Shown in pieces: positions 1 to 9,405 of a stretch of DNA of 64,000 nt (its first letter is position 1; each line of letters starts with the position of its first letter). Below the pieces are notes generated by a model. It saw only the letters and a program-made list of their open reading frames with translations. It ran no database searches and was not told the DNA's origin. A program made the position numbers and the translations under genes. The stretch is from JAUZOB01 sp963692465 (GTDB lineage: Bacteria; Bacteroidota; Bacteroidia; Bacteroidales; Prolixibacteraceae): NCBI GenBank assembly GCA_963692465.1, contig OY829943.1, forward strand, positions 2,170,001 to 2,234,000, read 5' to 3'.

Positions 1-558
1 CTTAAAATGTTACCGGAAGCCAGAGCAAGGAAAGGTTTGTTTCTGAGCTTTCAATATCCGGTAGAGATTCCAGGGGTGAGCATGGTTAACTTCATGAAGA
101 CAGCGGTCAATGAGGCTCGTCTATATAAAGGACTTAAACCGCTGACAGCTTCTGAATTCCTTAAATTGATGAGAGAAAAAGAGAAGATTGTTGAACTGAG
201 CTCTGACCTTGCCGGTCGCTCTGTCAATGAGGGTTTCTCCGGAGGAGAGAAGAAGAAAAATGAGATTTTCCAGATGGCAATGCTTGAACCCAACTTGGCA
301 ATTCTTGATGAAACGGATTCCGGATTGGATATTGATGCATTAAAAGCAGTTGCTAAAGGAGTGAATCTTTTAAAACGGCCGGATAACTCTATTGTTCTTG
401 TGACTCATTATCAGCGATTATTAGATTATATTGTTCCTGATTTTGTACATGTTCTGTATAATGGGCGTATTGTCAAAACTGCAGGTAAAGAATTGGCTTT
501 TGAGCTTGAACAACGAGGGTATGATTGGATAAAAAAAGAATTTGAAGCTGAAGGCTAA
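1..558 (+). CDS. sufC: SufC, Fe-S assembly ATPase (5' truncated by window edge)
   Basis: This is the ABC-type ATPase of the SufBCD scaffold, which builds Fe-S clusters in the cytoplasm. The frame is open from base 1, so the start and the Walker A region lie outside the window. What remains shows the family stretch GLFLSFQYPVEIPGVS, the ABC signature region NEGFSGGEKKKNEIFQM, a Walker B segment LAILDETDSGLDIDALK and the H-loop VTHYQRLL. An in-frame ATG at position 7 is internal, because the codons before it continue the family sequence. sufD starts 3 bases after the stop, so the two are translationally linked. sufB would be expected just upstream, outside the window. Confidence 0.95.
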   Translation, partial: LKMLPEARARKGLFLSFQYPVEIPGVSMVNFMKTAVNEARLYKGLKPLTASEFLKLMREKEKIVELSSDLAGRSVNEGFSGGEKKKNEIFQMAMLEPNLAILDETDSGLDIDALKAVAKGVNLLKRPDNSIVLVTHYQRLLDYIVPDFVHVLYNGRIVKTAGKELAFELEQRGYDWIKKEFEAEG

Positions 559-560
559 CG

Positions 561-1934
561 ATGAAAGAATTTGTTCCAACCCCCAAGTATACAGCTGTAG
601 AAGATCTTTCAGGTCTATATAGCTCAAATAAGAAACTATTTTTTGAAGGATTACCTGATTTTGTAAACCAGAAAAGAGAAAAAGCTCTGGCTGATTTTCT
701 CAGACAAGGCATTCCTTCATCAAAAATGGAGAATTATCGATATACCGATCTGCGTCCTTATTTTGAAGGGAACTTCGATACCTTTCCCCGTAATTTGGAT
801 CAGAATATTGATATCCTATCCCTTTTCCGATGCGATGTTCCACGATTGGATACCTATGTCGTGTTAACTATAAACGGATGGTTCTATAATAAGAATCAGG
901 ACCTGAATTTACCGCAAGGAGTTATTATTGATAGTTTGCAGAAATCTGCAAATAAATACCCTGATCTTATTGCTGAGTACTATGCGAAGCATGCGGATTC
1001 GACAAAAGATTCACTCGTTGCATTGAATACTCTTTTTGCAAAAGATGGTCTCTTTATTTATGTCCCAGACAATGTTATTCTGGACAAGCCGATTCAGGTG
1101 ATTAACTTATTGCGGTCTGGGAAGGATGCATTTATAACACAACGGAATCTCTTTATTGTTGGGAAGAATAGTCAGGCAAAAGTTGTTTTCTGTGATCATA
1201 CGCTGTCCCCTTGCAAGTATATTAGTAATAAACTGACAGAGGTAACCGTAAAGGAAAATGGAGTTTTTGACTTTTATAGTATTCAAAACCAGCATAATGA
1301 TTCGGTTAATTTGAATTCCACATTTGTTTATCAGGAAAAAGCGACTTCTACACAGATCAGTACCGCTTCATTGCATGGCGGATTGGTGCGTAACAATGTC
1401 GAAGTAGAACTTGGAGGAGAGGACGCTGAGACCAACTTGTCCGGACTTTCATTAACCGATAAAAATCAACACGTTGATAACTATACCTACGTTGATCATA
1501 TTAGCCCTTTGTGTACTAGTAATCAATTATACAAAAGTGTAGGCGATGACGAGTCGACTAATGTGTTTTCCGGTAGAATTCATGTATGGAGAAATGCTCA
1601 AAAGACAATAGCTTACCAGCGGAATAACAATGTTCTGTTAAGTCCTACGGCGAAGGTTTTTGCTAAGCCACAGCTTGTTATTGATGCAAACGATGTGAAG
1701 TGTAGTCATGGGGCAACGGTCGGGAAGATTGATGCTGAGTCCTTGTTTTATCTGCGGTCAAGAGGAATATCTGAAACCGAGGCTAAACATTTGTTAATGT
1801 TCGCATTTGTTCATGAAGTTGTCGATAGTATTCATGTGAAACCATTACATAAGAGACTGGATGAACTTGTTGAGAAACGTTTTAGCGGCGAAATTTCCAA
1901 ATGCCATAAATGTATCAATAATTGCAGTAAATAA
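561..1934 (+). CDS. sufD: SufD, Fe-S assembly scaffold protein
   Basis: SufD pairs with SufB and SufC in the Fe-S scaffold complex. The 457-residue protein has a helical N-terminal part and a long beta-helix core. The C-terminal stretch DVKCSHGATVG carries Cys381 and His383, at the position of the conserved CSHGAT motif of SufB/SufD proteins. The tail ends with a cysteine-rich CHKCINNC segment. It follows sufC by two bases and precedes sufS by 57 bases. Length and order match SUF operons of Bacteroidales. I see no truncation or unusual residues. Confidence 0.95.
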   Translation: MKEFVPTPKYTAVEDLSGLYSSNKKLFFEGLPDFVNQKREKALADFLRQGIPSSKMENYRYTDLRPYFEGNFDTFPRNLDQNIDILSLFRCDVPRLDTYVVLTINGWFYNKNQDLNLPQGVIIDSLQKSANKYPDLIAEYYAKHADSTKDSLVALNTLFAKDGLFIYVPDNVILDKPIQVINLLRSGKDAFITQRNLFIVGKNSQAKVVFCDHTLSPCKYISNKLTEVTVKENGVFDFYSIQNQHNDSVNLNSTFVYQEKATSTQISTASLHGGLVRNNVEVELGGEDAETNLSGLSLTDKNQHVDNYTYVDHISPLCTSNQLYKSVGDDESTNVFSGRIHVWRNAQKTIAYQRNNNVLLSPTAKVFAKPQLVIDANDVKCSHGATVGKIDAESLFYLRSRGISETEAKHLLMFAFVHEVVDSIHVKPLHKRLDELVEKRFSGEISKCHKCINNCSK

Positions 1935-1991
1935 GATTCATACAGAAGGAGCTGGGTTACCCTGTGTTTGTAGAATATTCTTAAAACTTTC

Positions 1992-3209
1992 ATGATGTTT
2001 GATATTAATGCTGTTCGAAAAGATTTTCCAATGCTTAATCAAAAAGTTTATGGAAAGCCATTAATTTATCTTGATAATGCAGCTACAACTCAAAGGCCAA
2101 AAATTGTTAGTGAAATTATAAATGATTTATACCTCTCGGGAACGGGAAATATTCATCGGGCAGCACACTTCCTGGCTGATAAATGCACGGACCGTTTTGA
2201 GGCAAGTCGTGATGTTGTAAAGGATTTTATAAATGCAGAATCCCGTGAAGAGATTGTTTTCACTAAGGGAACCACTGAATCAATTAATTTAGTTGCCTAT
2301 TCTTTTGGTGAGAGATATATAAATCAGGGTGATGAAGTTATTGTTTCTGAGATGGAGCATCATTCTAATATTGTTCCCTGGCAACTGTTGTGTGAGCGGA
2401 AAGGAGCTGTTTTAAAGACGATTCCTTTTGATGAGAATGGAGTTTTGAACGTAGACCTTCTTGAAAACTTACTTACAAGCAGAACAAGGATTGTTGCAGT
2501 TACTCAGATTTCAAATGTTTTGGGAACCGTTAATCCAATCTCTAAAATCATCGAAATAGCACATCGGCATAAGGTTCCTGTTTTAATTGATGGAGCTCAG
2601 TCTATCCAGCATTTAAAAGTTGACGTTAAGGCACTGGATTGTGACTTCTTTGTTTTTTCAGGGCATAAAATATATGGACCTACGGGTGTGGGTGTTCTTT
2701 ATGGAAAGAAAGCATTGTTATCTGAAATGCCTCCCTATCAAGGAGGAGGAGAGATGATTGATTATGTCCGGTTTAGTGGAACAACCTATAATGAGATCCC
2801 TTATAAATTTGAAGCTGGCACGCCCAATATAATTGGAGTGATTGGATTGGGTGAAGCAATTAAATATGTACAGAAATTGGGATTGGAGAGTATTCATGAG
2901 TACGAGAGTTCTCTGATGACCTATCTGACCGGAGAACTGGAAAAAATAGAAGGAATAAAGATTTATGGTAAAGCACCGGAGAAGGCCAGTGTTGTTGCTT
3001 TCCGTCATGATCACGTTCATCATTATGACATCGGAATGCTTTTGGATAAATTAGGGGTTGCTGTCCGAACTGGAAGGCATTGCGCTGATCCTTTGCATGA
3101 TTGTCTTGGAATTGATGGAACGGTTCGTGCATCTCTGGCATTATACAATACGAAGGAGGAAATAGACCAGTTTATTCATGCACTTACTCAAGTATTGGGT
3201 ATGTTCTGA
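1992..3209 (+). CDS. sufS: SufS, cysteine desulfurase
   Basis: A PLP-dependent group II cysteine desulfurase that removes sulfur from cysteine as a persulfide for SufE and the SufBCD scaffold. The 405-residue protein shows the PLP lysine Lys226 in FSGHKIYGPTGVG and the persulfide-forming Cys364 in RTGRHCADP. The N-terminal IYLDNAATTQRP motif is typical of the family. Two adjacent ATG codons (1992 and 1995) are possible starts, and neither has a clear ribosome site. sufE follows, as expected for a desulfurase and its activator. Confidence 0.96.
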   Translation: MMFDINAVRKDFPMLNQKVYGKPLIYLDNAATTQRPKIVSEIINDLYLSGTGNIHRAAHFLADKCTDRFEASRDVVKDFINAESREEIVFTKGTTESINLVAYSFGERYINQGDEVIVSEMEHHSNIVPWQLLCERKGAVLKTIPFDENGVLNVDLLENLLTSRTRIVAVTQISNVLGTVNPISKIIEIAHRHKVPVLIDGAQSIQHLKVDVKALDCDFFVFSGHKIYGPTGVGVLYGKKALLSEMPPYQGGGEMIDYVRFSGTTYNEIPYKFEAGTPNIIGVIGLGEAIKYVQKLGLESIHEYESSLMTYLTGELEKIEGIKIYGKAPEKASVVAFRHDHVHHYDIGMLLDKLGVAVRTGRHCADPLHDCLGIDGTVRASLALYNTKEEIDQFIHALTQVLGMF

Positions 3210-3259
3210 GTTACTTTATCTATCATTTATTATTTTTGTTTTTTTAAGGACGATTGAAA

Positions 3260-3697
3260 ATGACAATTTTAGAAGAAGAGAAAAATATTATTGAAGAGTT
3301 TTCTGCCTATGAAGACTGGATGGATAAGTATTCCTATTTGATTGAACTTGGTTCTGAATTACCCGGTATTGAAGAAAAAGATAAATCTGAAGAAAATATA
3401 ATTCGAGGTTGCCAGTCGAGGGTCTGGCTTACGGCCGAGTTGCGGGATGGGAAGATCTATTTTAACGGAGACAGCGATGCTATTATTGTGAAAGGATTAG
3501 TTGCATTAATGTTAAGGGTTTTATCCGGTCATACACCACAGGAAATTTTAGATGCTGAATTAAGTTTTATTGATGCTATCGGATTGAAGCAGCATCTTTC
3601 GCCAACCCGGTCAAACGGGTTAATGGCAATGGTTAAACAAATGAAGCTTTATGCTGTTGCATATAAAACACTTGAAGAAGAAGGGAAAAAGCAATGA
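3260..3697 (+). CDS. sufE: SufE, sulfur acceptor for SufS
   Basis: SufE takes the persulfide from SufS and passes it to the SUF scaffold. The protein has 145 residues with the acceptor cysteine Cys51 in RGCQSRVW, the same position as in the E. coli protein. An in-frame TTG at 3254 could extend it by two residues. I chose ATG 3260 because the purine-rich AAGGA at 3246-3250 sits 9 bases before it and only 3 before the TTG. The stop overlaps the start of the next gene (ATGA), so the two are co-translated. Confidence 0.95.
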   Translation: MTILEEEKNIIEEFSAYEDWMDKYSYLIELGSELPGIEEKDKSEENIIRGCQSRVWLTAELRDGKIYFNGDSDAIIVKGLVALMLRVLSGHTPQEILDAELSFIDAIGLKQHLSPTRSNGLMAMVKQMKLYAVAYKTLEEEGKKQ

Positions 3698-4002
3698 CAG
3701 CAGATAAAACAGATGAAATAATCGATAAACTAAAAGAGATTTACGACCCCGAGATTCCCATTAATATCTATGATCTGGGGTTAGTTTATAGTGTAGATCT
3801 TGATGACGAGGGGATTGTTACAATTGTGATGACATTAACTGCTCCAGGTTGTCCGATCGCTGATGATATTGTTATGGATGTCCATGATAAAGCTATGGAA
3901 GTTGAAGGAGTTAAAGAAACTCACGTGGAATTGACTTTTGAGCCCCCATGGGATAAATCAATGATGTCAGAAGAAGCCCGTTTGGAGTTAGGCTTTTTTT
4001 AG
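3694..4002 (+). CDS. DUF59/MIP18-family Fe-S assembly protein (SufT-like)
   Basis: A 102-residue single-domain MIP18/DUF59 protein. Relatives such as SufT and the DUF59 domains of Fe-S carriers help deliver clusters to target proteins. Visible family features are YDPEIPINIYDLGLVY, the APGCP segment with the conserved cysteine, and the C-terminal FEPPWDKSMMSEEAR block. It overlaps sufE by four bases, so it is the last clear member of the SUF operon. The assignment to the family is firm; the precise client proteins cannot be read from sequence. Confidence 0.93.
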   Translation: MTADKTDEIIDKLKEIYDPEIPINIYDLGLVYSVDLDDEGIVTIVMTLTAPGCPIADDIVMDVHDKAMEVEGVKETHVELTFEPPWDKSMMSEEARLELGFF

Positions 4003-4080
4003 TAGAAAGGCTCTTTTTATCGTATTTGCTTTTCTTTATTGTTTTTAGAAGGCGAGCAACAAACCACTTCAGAGAACGCA

Positions 4081-5001
4081 ATGGAAAACTCTTTTACAAC
4101 TGAAGTTCGGGATCATGCCATAAAGTTGGGATTTAGTGCATGTGGCTTTGCTCAGGTAACAGAACTATCCGGGCATCGTGAATATTTGTCCAATTGGTTA
4201 TCCCGCAAAATGAACGGGGAGATGCAATATATGGCACGTCATTTTGAAATGCGATTAAATCCCAGGTTGCTTGTTGAAGATGCCCGTTCAGTCATATCGG
4301 TTCTTCTTAATTACTATCCTAATCAAAGACAAAACAAAGATGCGCCCGTCATTGCAAAATATGCATGGGGGCAGGATTATCATAAGGTATTAAAAGATCG
4401 GTTATTCCAACTATTTTCTTTTATAAAGGAAAAATATCCACAGGTAAAGGGGAGGGTTTTTGTTGACTCTGCACCAGTTCTGGAAAGGGCATGGGCAGTT
4501 AAAGCCGGATTAGGATGGATTGGAAAAAACACCAATTTGATTTCTCCAGGTAAAGGTTCGTTTTTTTTTATTGGTGAATTGATTCTTAATCTCGAATTTG
4601 AGTACGATTTTCCCATTCAGAAGAGCTATTGCGGTAAATGTACCCGTTGTATTGATTCATGCCCTACAGGAGCTCTTATTAGTCCTGGAAAGCTAAATGC
4701 GGAACGATGTATCTCTTATCAGACGATTGAAAATAGCGAAGCGATTTCTCCCTCCCTTAAAGGGAAAATGAATAATCAGTTATTTGGATGTGATATTTGT
4801 CAAGATGTCTGTCCCTGGAATTCTAAAGCTATTCCAGGCCAGATCGAAGAATTGCAACCCATGCTAGGAATCATTAACCGTAACAGGGATGAATGGATAC
4901 AACTAAGTAAAGAAGAATTTGACCGACAATATGGAGGTTCTCCATTAGACCGGGCAGGATACAAAGGAATTAAACGGAATCTTGATTTCCTAAACGGATA
5001 G
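4081..5001 (+). CDS. queG: QueG, epoxyqueuosine reductase
   Basis: QueG performs the last step of queuosine synthesis in tRNA, reducing epoxyqueuosine with cobalamin and two 4Fe-4S clusters. The protein has 306 residues. A ferredoxin-type set Cys184, Cys187, Cys190, Cys194 (CGKCTRCIDSCP) is followed by Cys237, Cys240, Cys244 (CDICQDVCPWN). The frame can be opened further upstream to a TTG at 4039, but the first 14 residues would be atypical, so ATG 4081 is preferred. It lies 78 bases after the DUF59 gene. Placement after Fe-S assembly genes fits an Fe-S enzyme, though a separate promoter is possible. Confidence 0.94.
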   Translation: MENSFTTEVRDHAIKLGFSACGFAQVTELSGHREYLSNWLSRKMNGEMQYMARHFEMRLNPRLLVEDARSVISVLLNYYPNQRQNKDAPVIAKYAWGQDYHKVLKDRLFQLFSFIKEKYPQVKGRVFVDSAPVLERAWAVKAGLGWIGKNTNLISPGKGSFFFIGELILNLEFEYDFPIQKSYCGKCTRCIDSCPTGALISPGKLNAERCISYQTIENSEAISPSLKGKMNNQLFGCDICQDVCPWNSKAIPGQIEELQPMLGIINRNRDEWIQLSKEEFDRQYGGSPLDRAGYKGIKRNLDFLNG

Positions 5002-5017
5002 TCCTATTCTGTAAAAG

Positions 5018-5057
5018 AAGAAGGGCCGTTGATTTATTATCAGCGACCCTTCTTTTT
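5018..5057. terminator. Bidirectional terminator between queG and the TPR gene
   Basis: An imperfect 15-bp stem (5018-5032 with 5040-5054) is flanked by A-rich sequence on the left and a T run on the right. It lies between the convergent queG and the TPR-protein gene and can serve both. Confidence 0.8.
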
Positions 5058-5072
5058 GCATTTAAGAAATAT

Positions 5073-6689
5073 TTACTTGTACTGGTCCAGAACCTTTTTT
5101 GCATTTGCATTATTCGGGTCAAGAGCTAATACTTTTTCAAAATATTTGCGGGTGTTGTCTTTATCATTTTTGAGGTAGTAATAATATCCAAGATACTGAT
5201 AAGATTCTATCAAATAATTGGGTAATAGTCCTGATTTTTCAAGTATCTCAGCTGCTTTTTCATAGTAAGGTTTAGCAAGACCCTGAGTTGTTTCCGGATC
5301 CATCAATGCGTTAGTACGACCTTGCCAGAAATATCCCCTGTAATTGTCCGGAAGAACAATCGTTAATTGGTGAAATAAGCTATCAGCTTTTGTTAGAAAA
5401 GCTTTTTTCTTACCTGCAAGTTGCGGATCTTTAGCAATCATTACTGAGTCAATAGCACCTCCTGCGAAGTAATTATCCGTTCCCCATGAGAATAAATCTG
5501 AATTGAGCGGAGTTTGGATTACTTTTACGTAGGCCTCATATTCAGTAGCAGCCTCTTCATATTTTTTCATTTTTTCATAAGCCAAGATAATCTCTTTGTT
5601 CAATTCAACTTTTGTATTATCCATACTTAGTGCTTTTCTGAAGTAATCAATAGCCAGTGAATCTTTGCCATTCTGAACTAAGAGGCGGGCATAGTAAATA
5701 TAGTCCAAGGCGATGAAATCTTCAGGCTTTGCATTCTTCATGAAACCTTCCATTTGGGAAAGACCATTGGTGTAATCCTTGGTTTCATATAAATCGTATC
5801 CAAGAATTCGTTGCATAACGATGTTATTGGGATCCGACAGAAGAGCTTTTTTGGCTATATCAATGGATGTTGGATAATCCTTCTTGAAATAAAGAATTGA
5901 GGCATACCTTGTATAATCAGCAGGGGTTGCTTCCGGACTTTTTATGTATTCGGCATAGGCGGTAGCAGCATCTTCAAATTGATTTTGCGCAAAAGCGATT
6001 TCTCCTTGTACTTTGAGAGCCGGAGCATAATTCGGATCAATTGCTTTTAATTTATCCAAAGCGCTTCCTGCCATATCATAGTTCTTTGCTGCAAAGTGGA
6101 GGCTAGCCAACTTGACGTAAGCAGCTTTGCAATCTTTATCGAAATAGATAGCCATTTCGTACTTATTGGCAGCATCTCCTCCGTTTAATTTAGCGAGGAA
6201 TATATCTCCTTCGAGGAGGTAAGCAGCGGTGTTCTTTTTATCCAGGTCGTGGGCGTCCGATAAATAAGAAACAGCTTTATCTTGTTTGTTATTGGCAAGA
6301 TATGCTTTGGCGACAGCTACGCGTAAAGCTGCGTTTTTCTTGTCGCTTTTAAGGGCTTTCTTAATTAAATCTTCTGCTTCCTGTTCGCTCTTTGAGAAAA
6401 GAAGACTTGCTTTTCCAACAGAACAAAGTGCATTGTCCGGATTAGTCTGTAGTCCCGAATTGTAATAAAAACTAGCAGAATCGGCATTTGCAGTAAGTCT
6501 GTAAACTTCTCCCATGTAATAGCAGGCATCAGCTTTTAAGAGCGGATCATTCATTTGTTTCTTGAAGAAGCTCTTAGCAGTTTGATACATTCCCCCATTG
6601 ATATAGTCGATCCCGGTATTCATTTGTGCAAAACAATGGGATACGGATACCACGGAAACTAAAAAGACGGTAAGCAATCTTAATCTCAT
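5073..6689 (-). CDS. Exported tetratricopeptide-repeat protein
   Basis: A 538-residue protein with an N-terminal signal peptide (ending near SHCFAQ). The rest is a chain of TPR-like helical hairpins, visible as repeated patterns such as AYVKLASLHFAAKNYDMAGS and the last repeat KYFEKVLALDPNNANA. It is probably periplasmic. It lies 18 bases after the PstS-like lipoprotein gene at the end of the exbB-exbD-tonB cluster, so it is likely co-transcribed with it. TPR proteins mediate protein contacts; the partner is not evident. No enzymatic motif is visible. Confidence 0.88.
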   Translation of the reverse strand: MRLRLLTVFLVSVVSVSHCFAQMNTGIDYINGGMYQTAKSFFKKQMNDPLLKADACYYMGEVYRLTANADSASFYYNSGLQTNPDNALCSVGKASLLFSKSEQEAEDLIKKALKSDKKNAALRVAVAKAYLANNKQDKAVSYLSDAHDLDKKNTAAYLLEGDIFLAKLNGGDAANKYEMAIYFDKDCKAAYVKLASLHFAAKNYDMAGSALDKLKAIDPNYAPALKVQGEIAFAQNQFEDAATAYAEYIKSPEATPADYTRYASILYFKKDYPTSIDIAKKALLSDPNNIVMQRILGYDLYETKDYTNGLSQMEGFMKNAKPEDFIALDYIYYARLLVQNGKDSLAIDYFRKALSMDNTKVELNKEIILAYEKMKKYEEAATEYEAYVKVIQTPLNSDLFSWGTDNYFAGGAIDSVMIAKDPQLAGKKKAFLTKADSLFHQLTIVLPDNYRGYFWQGRTNALMDPETTQGLAKPYYEKAAEILEKSGLLPNYLIESYQYLGYYYYLKNDKDNTRKYFEKVLALDPNNANAKKVLDQYK

Positions 6690-6707
6690 AGAATGAATTT
6701 TAATAGG

Positions 6708-7664
6708 TTAAAAATGATTATTTACTTTAATAAGCCTAAGTGGTTGTGTGGCGGGTAATATCCCCGATTTTAATATAATACGCTGACCTCTGTCGCTTGC
6801 CACAAAAGATGTAAATCCTGATGCCAGGCCGATATGAGGATCAGTAACAATCATGTATATATCCCGGGTTAACGGATATTGCTGTGTGGCAAGATAAGCT
6901 TGATAAGGCTGAAAACTATTTTCTGTTGTTGCCTTCGCATCTTTACTTACTGCCATAACCCTGATTTTATCTAGGAATCCTATGCAAGTTGTATCCTTGT
7001 GATTGCTAATCCAACTAACGCCGATAATTCCAATTGCATATCGTGTTTTGGAAACGTAATCAGCAACGTCTCTGTTATCCTTTAATGCAAAAACATTTGA
7101 TTTAGATAATTTCGCGTTTTTACATAGTGTACGCATCAGGTACTGTACGGTACTTGAATTCGGATTATCAAAGATGACTTTGATATTGCCTAATTTAGAT
7201 GATGGATAAATATCGCTCCATTTTTTTATTTCTCCAGTAAGAATTTTTCGGACGGACTCCGTGGTAATTAATGAATCTTTGTTCGATTTATTGATTATGA
7301 GTGCAATCCCATCAACCGCAATTTTAGTTTCTTTAGGAAACAATGTTTTGCTTTGGAAATATTGTTTTTCCTGTGGGGTCAATTGGCGGGAAGCAACAAT
7401 AAGATGGACACTGTCTTTGAGAAGCGAATTGAAAAGATCTACTTCCGGCTTATAAGCGGGTAAAATCCCCGTTCCTTTGTAAATACTTTCGAATACAGTT
7501 ACTTCATCCTGAAAGATTGGTCCCAAAGTCTCATCGACCCCTACCGGAATGATGCCGGTTGTAGGAGTGTCCAATGCTTTTCCTGATTTATTGTTCTGGC
7601 AGGAATAAAAAATAAGAGAAAAAATTCCAATAAATAAAATAGCACTATTCCTGATCGTCCGCAT
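6708..7664 (-). CDS. PstS-like phosphate-binding-superfamily lipoprotein
   Basis: A 318-residue periplasmic binding protein of the PstS/phosphate-binding superfamily. The N-terminus is a lipoprotein signal with the lipobox FYSC, so the protein should be membrane-anchored. Segments such as VDGIALIINKSNKDSL, ILTGEIKKWSDIYP and FDNPNSSTVQYLM match the PBP-like domain of PstS homologues. No pstCAB transporter genes lie nearby. It sits instead next to tonB/exbB/exbD, which suggests sensing or ligand delivery linked to the TonB system rather than a classical ABC uptake role (inference). Its start overlaps the preceding small gene by 20 bases. Confidence 0.82.
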   Translation of the reverse strand: MRTIRNSAILFIGIFSLIFYSCQNNKSGKALDTPTTGIIPVGVDETLGPIFQDEVTVFESIYKGTGILPAYKPEVDLFNSLLKDSVHLIVASRQLTPQEKQYFQSKTLFPKETKIAVDGIALIINKSNKDSLITTESVRKILTGEIKKWSDIYPSSKLGNIKVIFDNPNSSTVQYLMRTLCKNAKLSKSNVFALKDNRDVADYVSKTRYAIGIIGVSWISNHKDTTCIGFLDKIRVMAVSKDAKATTENSFQPYQAYLATQQYPLTRDIYMIVTDPHIGLASGFTSFVASDRGQRIILKSGILPATQPLRLIKVNNHF

Positions 7665-7866
7665 ACCTTTTGGGTTTAAGAATTCGATATAATCTGAAAA
7701 TGCCGTATACTATGAACAAAATCCCCAACGAATAACGAGTTAGTTTATTAAAACGCTCATCGAAAAAGGGACTAAAGATAAAAAGAGATCCCATTCCCAA
7801 ATAGAGTAGGATCATAAAAGAACCAAAAAATTTCAAAAAGATATTAAGCCTTTCGTTGCTTGTCAT
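7645..7866 (-). CDS. Small two-helix membrane protein
   Basis: A 73-residue protein with two hydrophobic segments (around FGSFMILLYLGMGSLFIF and YSLGILFIVYGIFRLYRI) and a charged C-terminus. The frame is open further upstream to 7980, but that part runs antiparallel into tonB and contains no membrane-protein character. ATG 7866 gives the natural start MTSNERLN. It lies between tonB and the PstS-like gene, overlapping the latter by 20 bases. I recognise no named family. The tight overlap suggests co-translation with the lipoprotein. Confidence 0.75.
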   Translation of the reverse strand: MTSNERLNIFLKFFGSFMILLYLGMGSLFIFSPFFDERFNKLTRYSLGILFIVYGIFRLYRILKPKRYADDQE

Positions 7867-7882
7867 ATTTAGAGAAGAAAAG

Positions 7883-7908
7883 ATCTCCAGGGAAAGTTCC
7901 CTGGAGAT
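7883..7908 (-). terminator. Hairpin between tonB and the small membrane protein gene
   Basis: A perfect 11-bp inverted repeat (7883-7893 and 7898-7908) with a 4-base loop lies 7 bases after the tonB stop. On the minus strand it is followed by a T/C-rich tract (CTTTTCTTCTC). It could act as a partial terminator or as an mRNA-stabilising hairpin that sets the ratio between exbB-exbD-tonB and the downstream genes. Confidence 0.65.
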
Positions 7909-7915
7909 TAGAATA

Positions 7916-8740
7916 CTATTCTGATTTCTGAATTGAAAACTTAATAGGTAATGTAAACTGAACGGGAACGGCATTTCCATTTTGTCTTCCAGCTTTCCAT
8001 GACGGCATCAATCTAACGACTCGAATTGCTTCTTCGTCGCAACCTCCGCCAATACCACGAATAACCTTAATATTGGAAATTACACCTGTTTTGCTTACGA
8101 CAAAAGTAAGGACAACTGTTCCTTCAATACCCATTTCTGTTGCAGTACTTGGGTATTTAAGTTTCTTACTAAGGAACTTACCTAATTCTCCTAATCCTCC
8201 AGGAAATTCAGGCATCTGTTCGACCGCAAGGAACGGTTTCTCTTCCTTTTCCTGAACAACTGCTTGTTTGGTTTGTTCTGGTATGTCTGCAATGTCAACT
8301 CCACCTTCAGTCCCTTTGACGGTAGCAACAGAAATAGTAGCCTTTGACTGGTTCAGTTCCTGCTGTGTTTTCATCAAGTCCTCGTCTTTTACCTGATTAT
8401 CCGGTTTAATAACCGGTGGAACAAACTTGATTGTTGGTTTCAATTTCGGGGGAGGAGGTGTCTTCTCCATTTCTTTAGGTGCTTCTTTAGGTTTCTGCAT
8501 TACCTTAATATCGGTAAGGGCTGTTGCTTGAACATTAGCTTCGTGAGACTTAGGCATCACGAATTTAACGATCGATGGAGAAACTAAAGCCAACACAAAT
8601 GCAAGCATTACGATGATAAGAGACTTGACATGCCTTTTCCCCGAAAGGTTTCGCAAATTATATGCACCATACTCTTTGTTTTTACCTTCAAAGACCATGT
8701 TACACCATTCGCTGGAATTTAAATCTAATCTATTTAGCAT
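7916..8740 (-). CDS. tonB: TonB-family energy transducer
   Basis: A 274-residue TonB protein that couples the inner-membrane proton-driven ExbB/ExbD motor to outer-membrane receptors. In order: a cytoplasmic N-terminus of about 40 residues, one membrane helix (around LIIVMLAFVLALVSPSIVKF), a proline/lysine-rich linker (KTPPPPKLKPTIKFVPPV) and a C-terminal TonB_C domain from about residue 175 (MPEFPGGLGELGKFL to FTLPIKF). The extended cytoplasmic N-terminus is seen in many Bacteroidota TonB proteins. It is 21 bases after the second exbD. Confidence 0.94.
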   Translation of the reverse strand: MLNRLDLNSSEWCNMVFEGKNKEYGAYNLRNLSGKRHVKSLIIVMLAFVLALVSPSIVKFVMPKSHEANVQATALTDIKVMQKPKEAPKEMEKTPPPPKLKPTIKFVPPVIKPDNQVKDEDLMKTQQELNQSKATISVATVKGTEGGVDIADIPEQTKQAVVQEKEEKPFLAVEQMPEFPGGLGELGKFLSKKLKYPSTATEMGIEGTVVLTFVVSKTGVISNIKVIRGIGGGCDEEAIRVVRLMPSWKAGRQNGNAVPVQFTLPIKFSIQKSE

Positions 8741-8761
8741 GACTAATTTTTTATAGATCTA

Positions 8762-9400
8762 TCATTTATTAAATCCAGATTGAGGATCCGCTTTTTTAAT
8801 CAGGGCAATATCCTCTGATTTGATGGGAACGATTGCATAAGCCGCAATGTTGCATATTTGCATCTCATCAAGAATATCAACCAGATTATTATAATTAGAC
8901 AGATCTGAGGGCTTAATCATTACAACAGGGGCCGCCGTCTTTGATGCTTTTTCTTTAAGATCGTTAACAAGATCGTTGTACTGGAGTAAAGTAAGTTGTT
9001 TGTTCGCTTTCTTTTTCTTCAGTTCCAGGACTTGTGCTTCAAGCTCGGCATTTCTGTTTAGTAGCATACTACGGATACCACTCGGTGCAAATGAAGATAC
9101 GACTACTTTGGCTTTTTCTACAAGTCCGAAATAGTAGTATACTTTGTCATTTTTACCAAGGAGAATCGTAATAGCGGTAGAGGCCTTGACTTTCGTTTGC
9201 TCTTGTTCTGATTTAACTTTGTCCTTCGAAGGCATCACAATTTCCATTGTCTGTGGCTTGGAAAGAGTAGTCGAAAGCATAAAGAATGTAATTAGAAGGC
9301 AAGCTAAATCGACCATAGGGGTCATATCTGTCCTTGTGGACATTTTTTTGGCCTTGTTTTTCCCCTTTTTCTGTTTTTTTTCTGTATTTATTTCTGCCAT
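8762..9400 (-). CDS. exbD: ExbD/TolR-family biopolymer transport protein (second copy)
   Basis: A 212-residue ExbD-type protein with a single N-terminal membrane helix preceded by a very basic region. The helix carries the proton-relaying aspartate in PMVDLACLLITFFML. The periplasmic domain follows, with a lysine-rich stretch near residues 115-135. It starts 5 bases after the first exbD ends, so the pair is clearly one unit. Two different ExbD proteins per cluster is common in Bacteroidota. They may form a heterodimer in the motor (family knowledge, not shown here). Confidence 0.92.
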   Translation of the reverse strand: MAEINTEKKQKKGKNKAKKMSTRTDMTPMVDLACLLITFFMLSTTLSKPQTMEIVMPSKDKVKSEQEQTKVKASTAITILLGKNDKVYYYFGLVEKAKVVVSSFAPSGIRSMLLNRNAELEAQVLELKKKKANKQLTLLQYNDLVNDLKEKASKTAAPVVMIKPSDLSNYNNLVDILDEMQICNIAAYAIVPIKSEDIALIKKADPQSGFNK

Positions 9401-9405
9401 ATCAA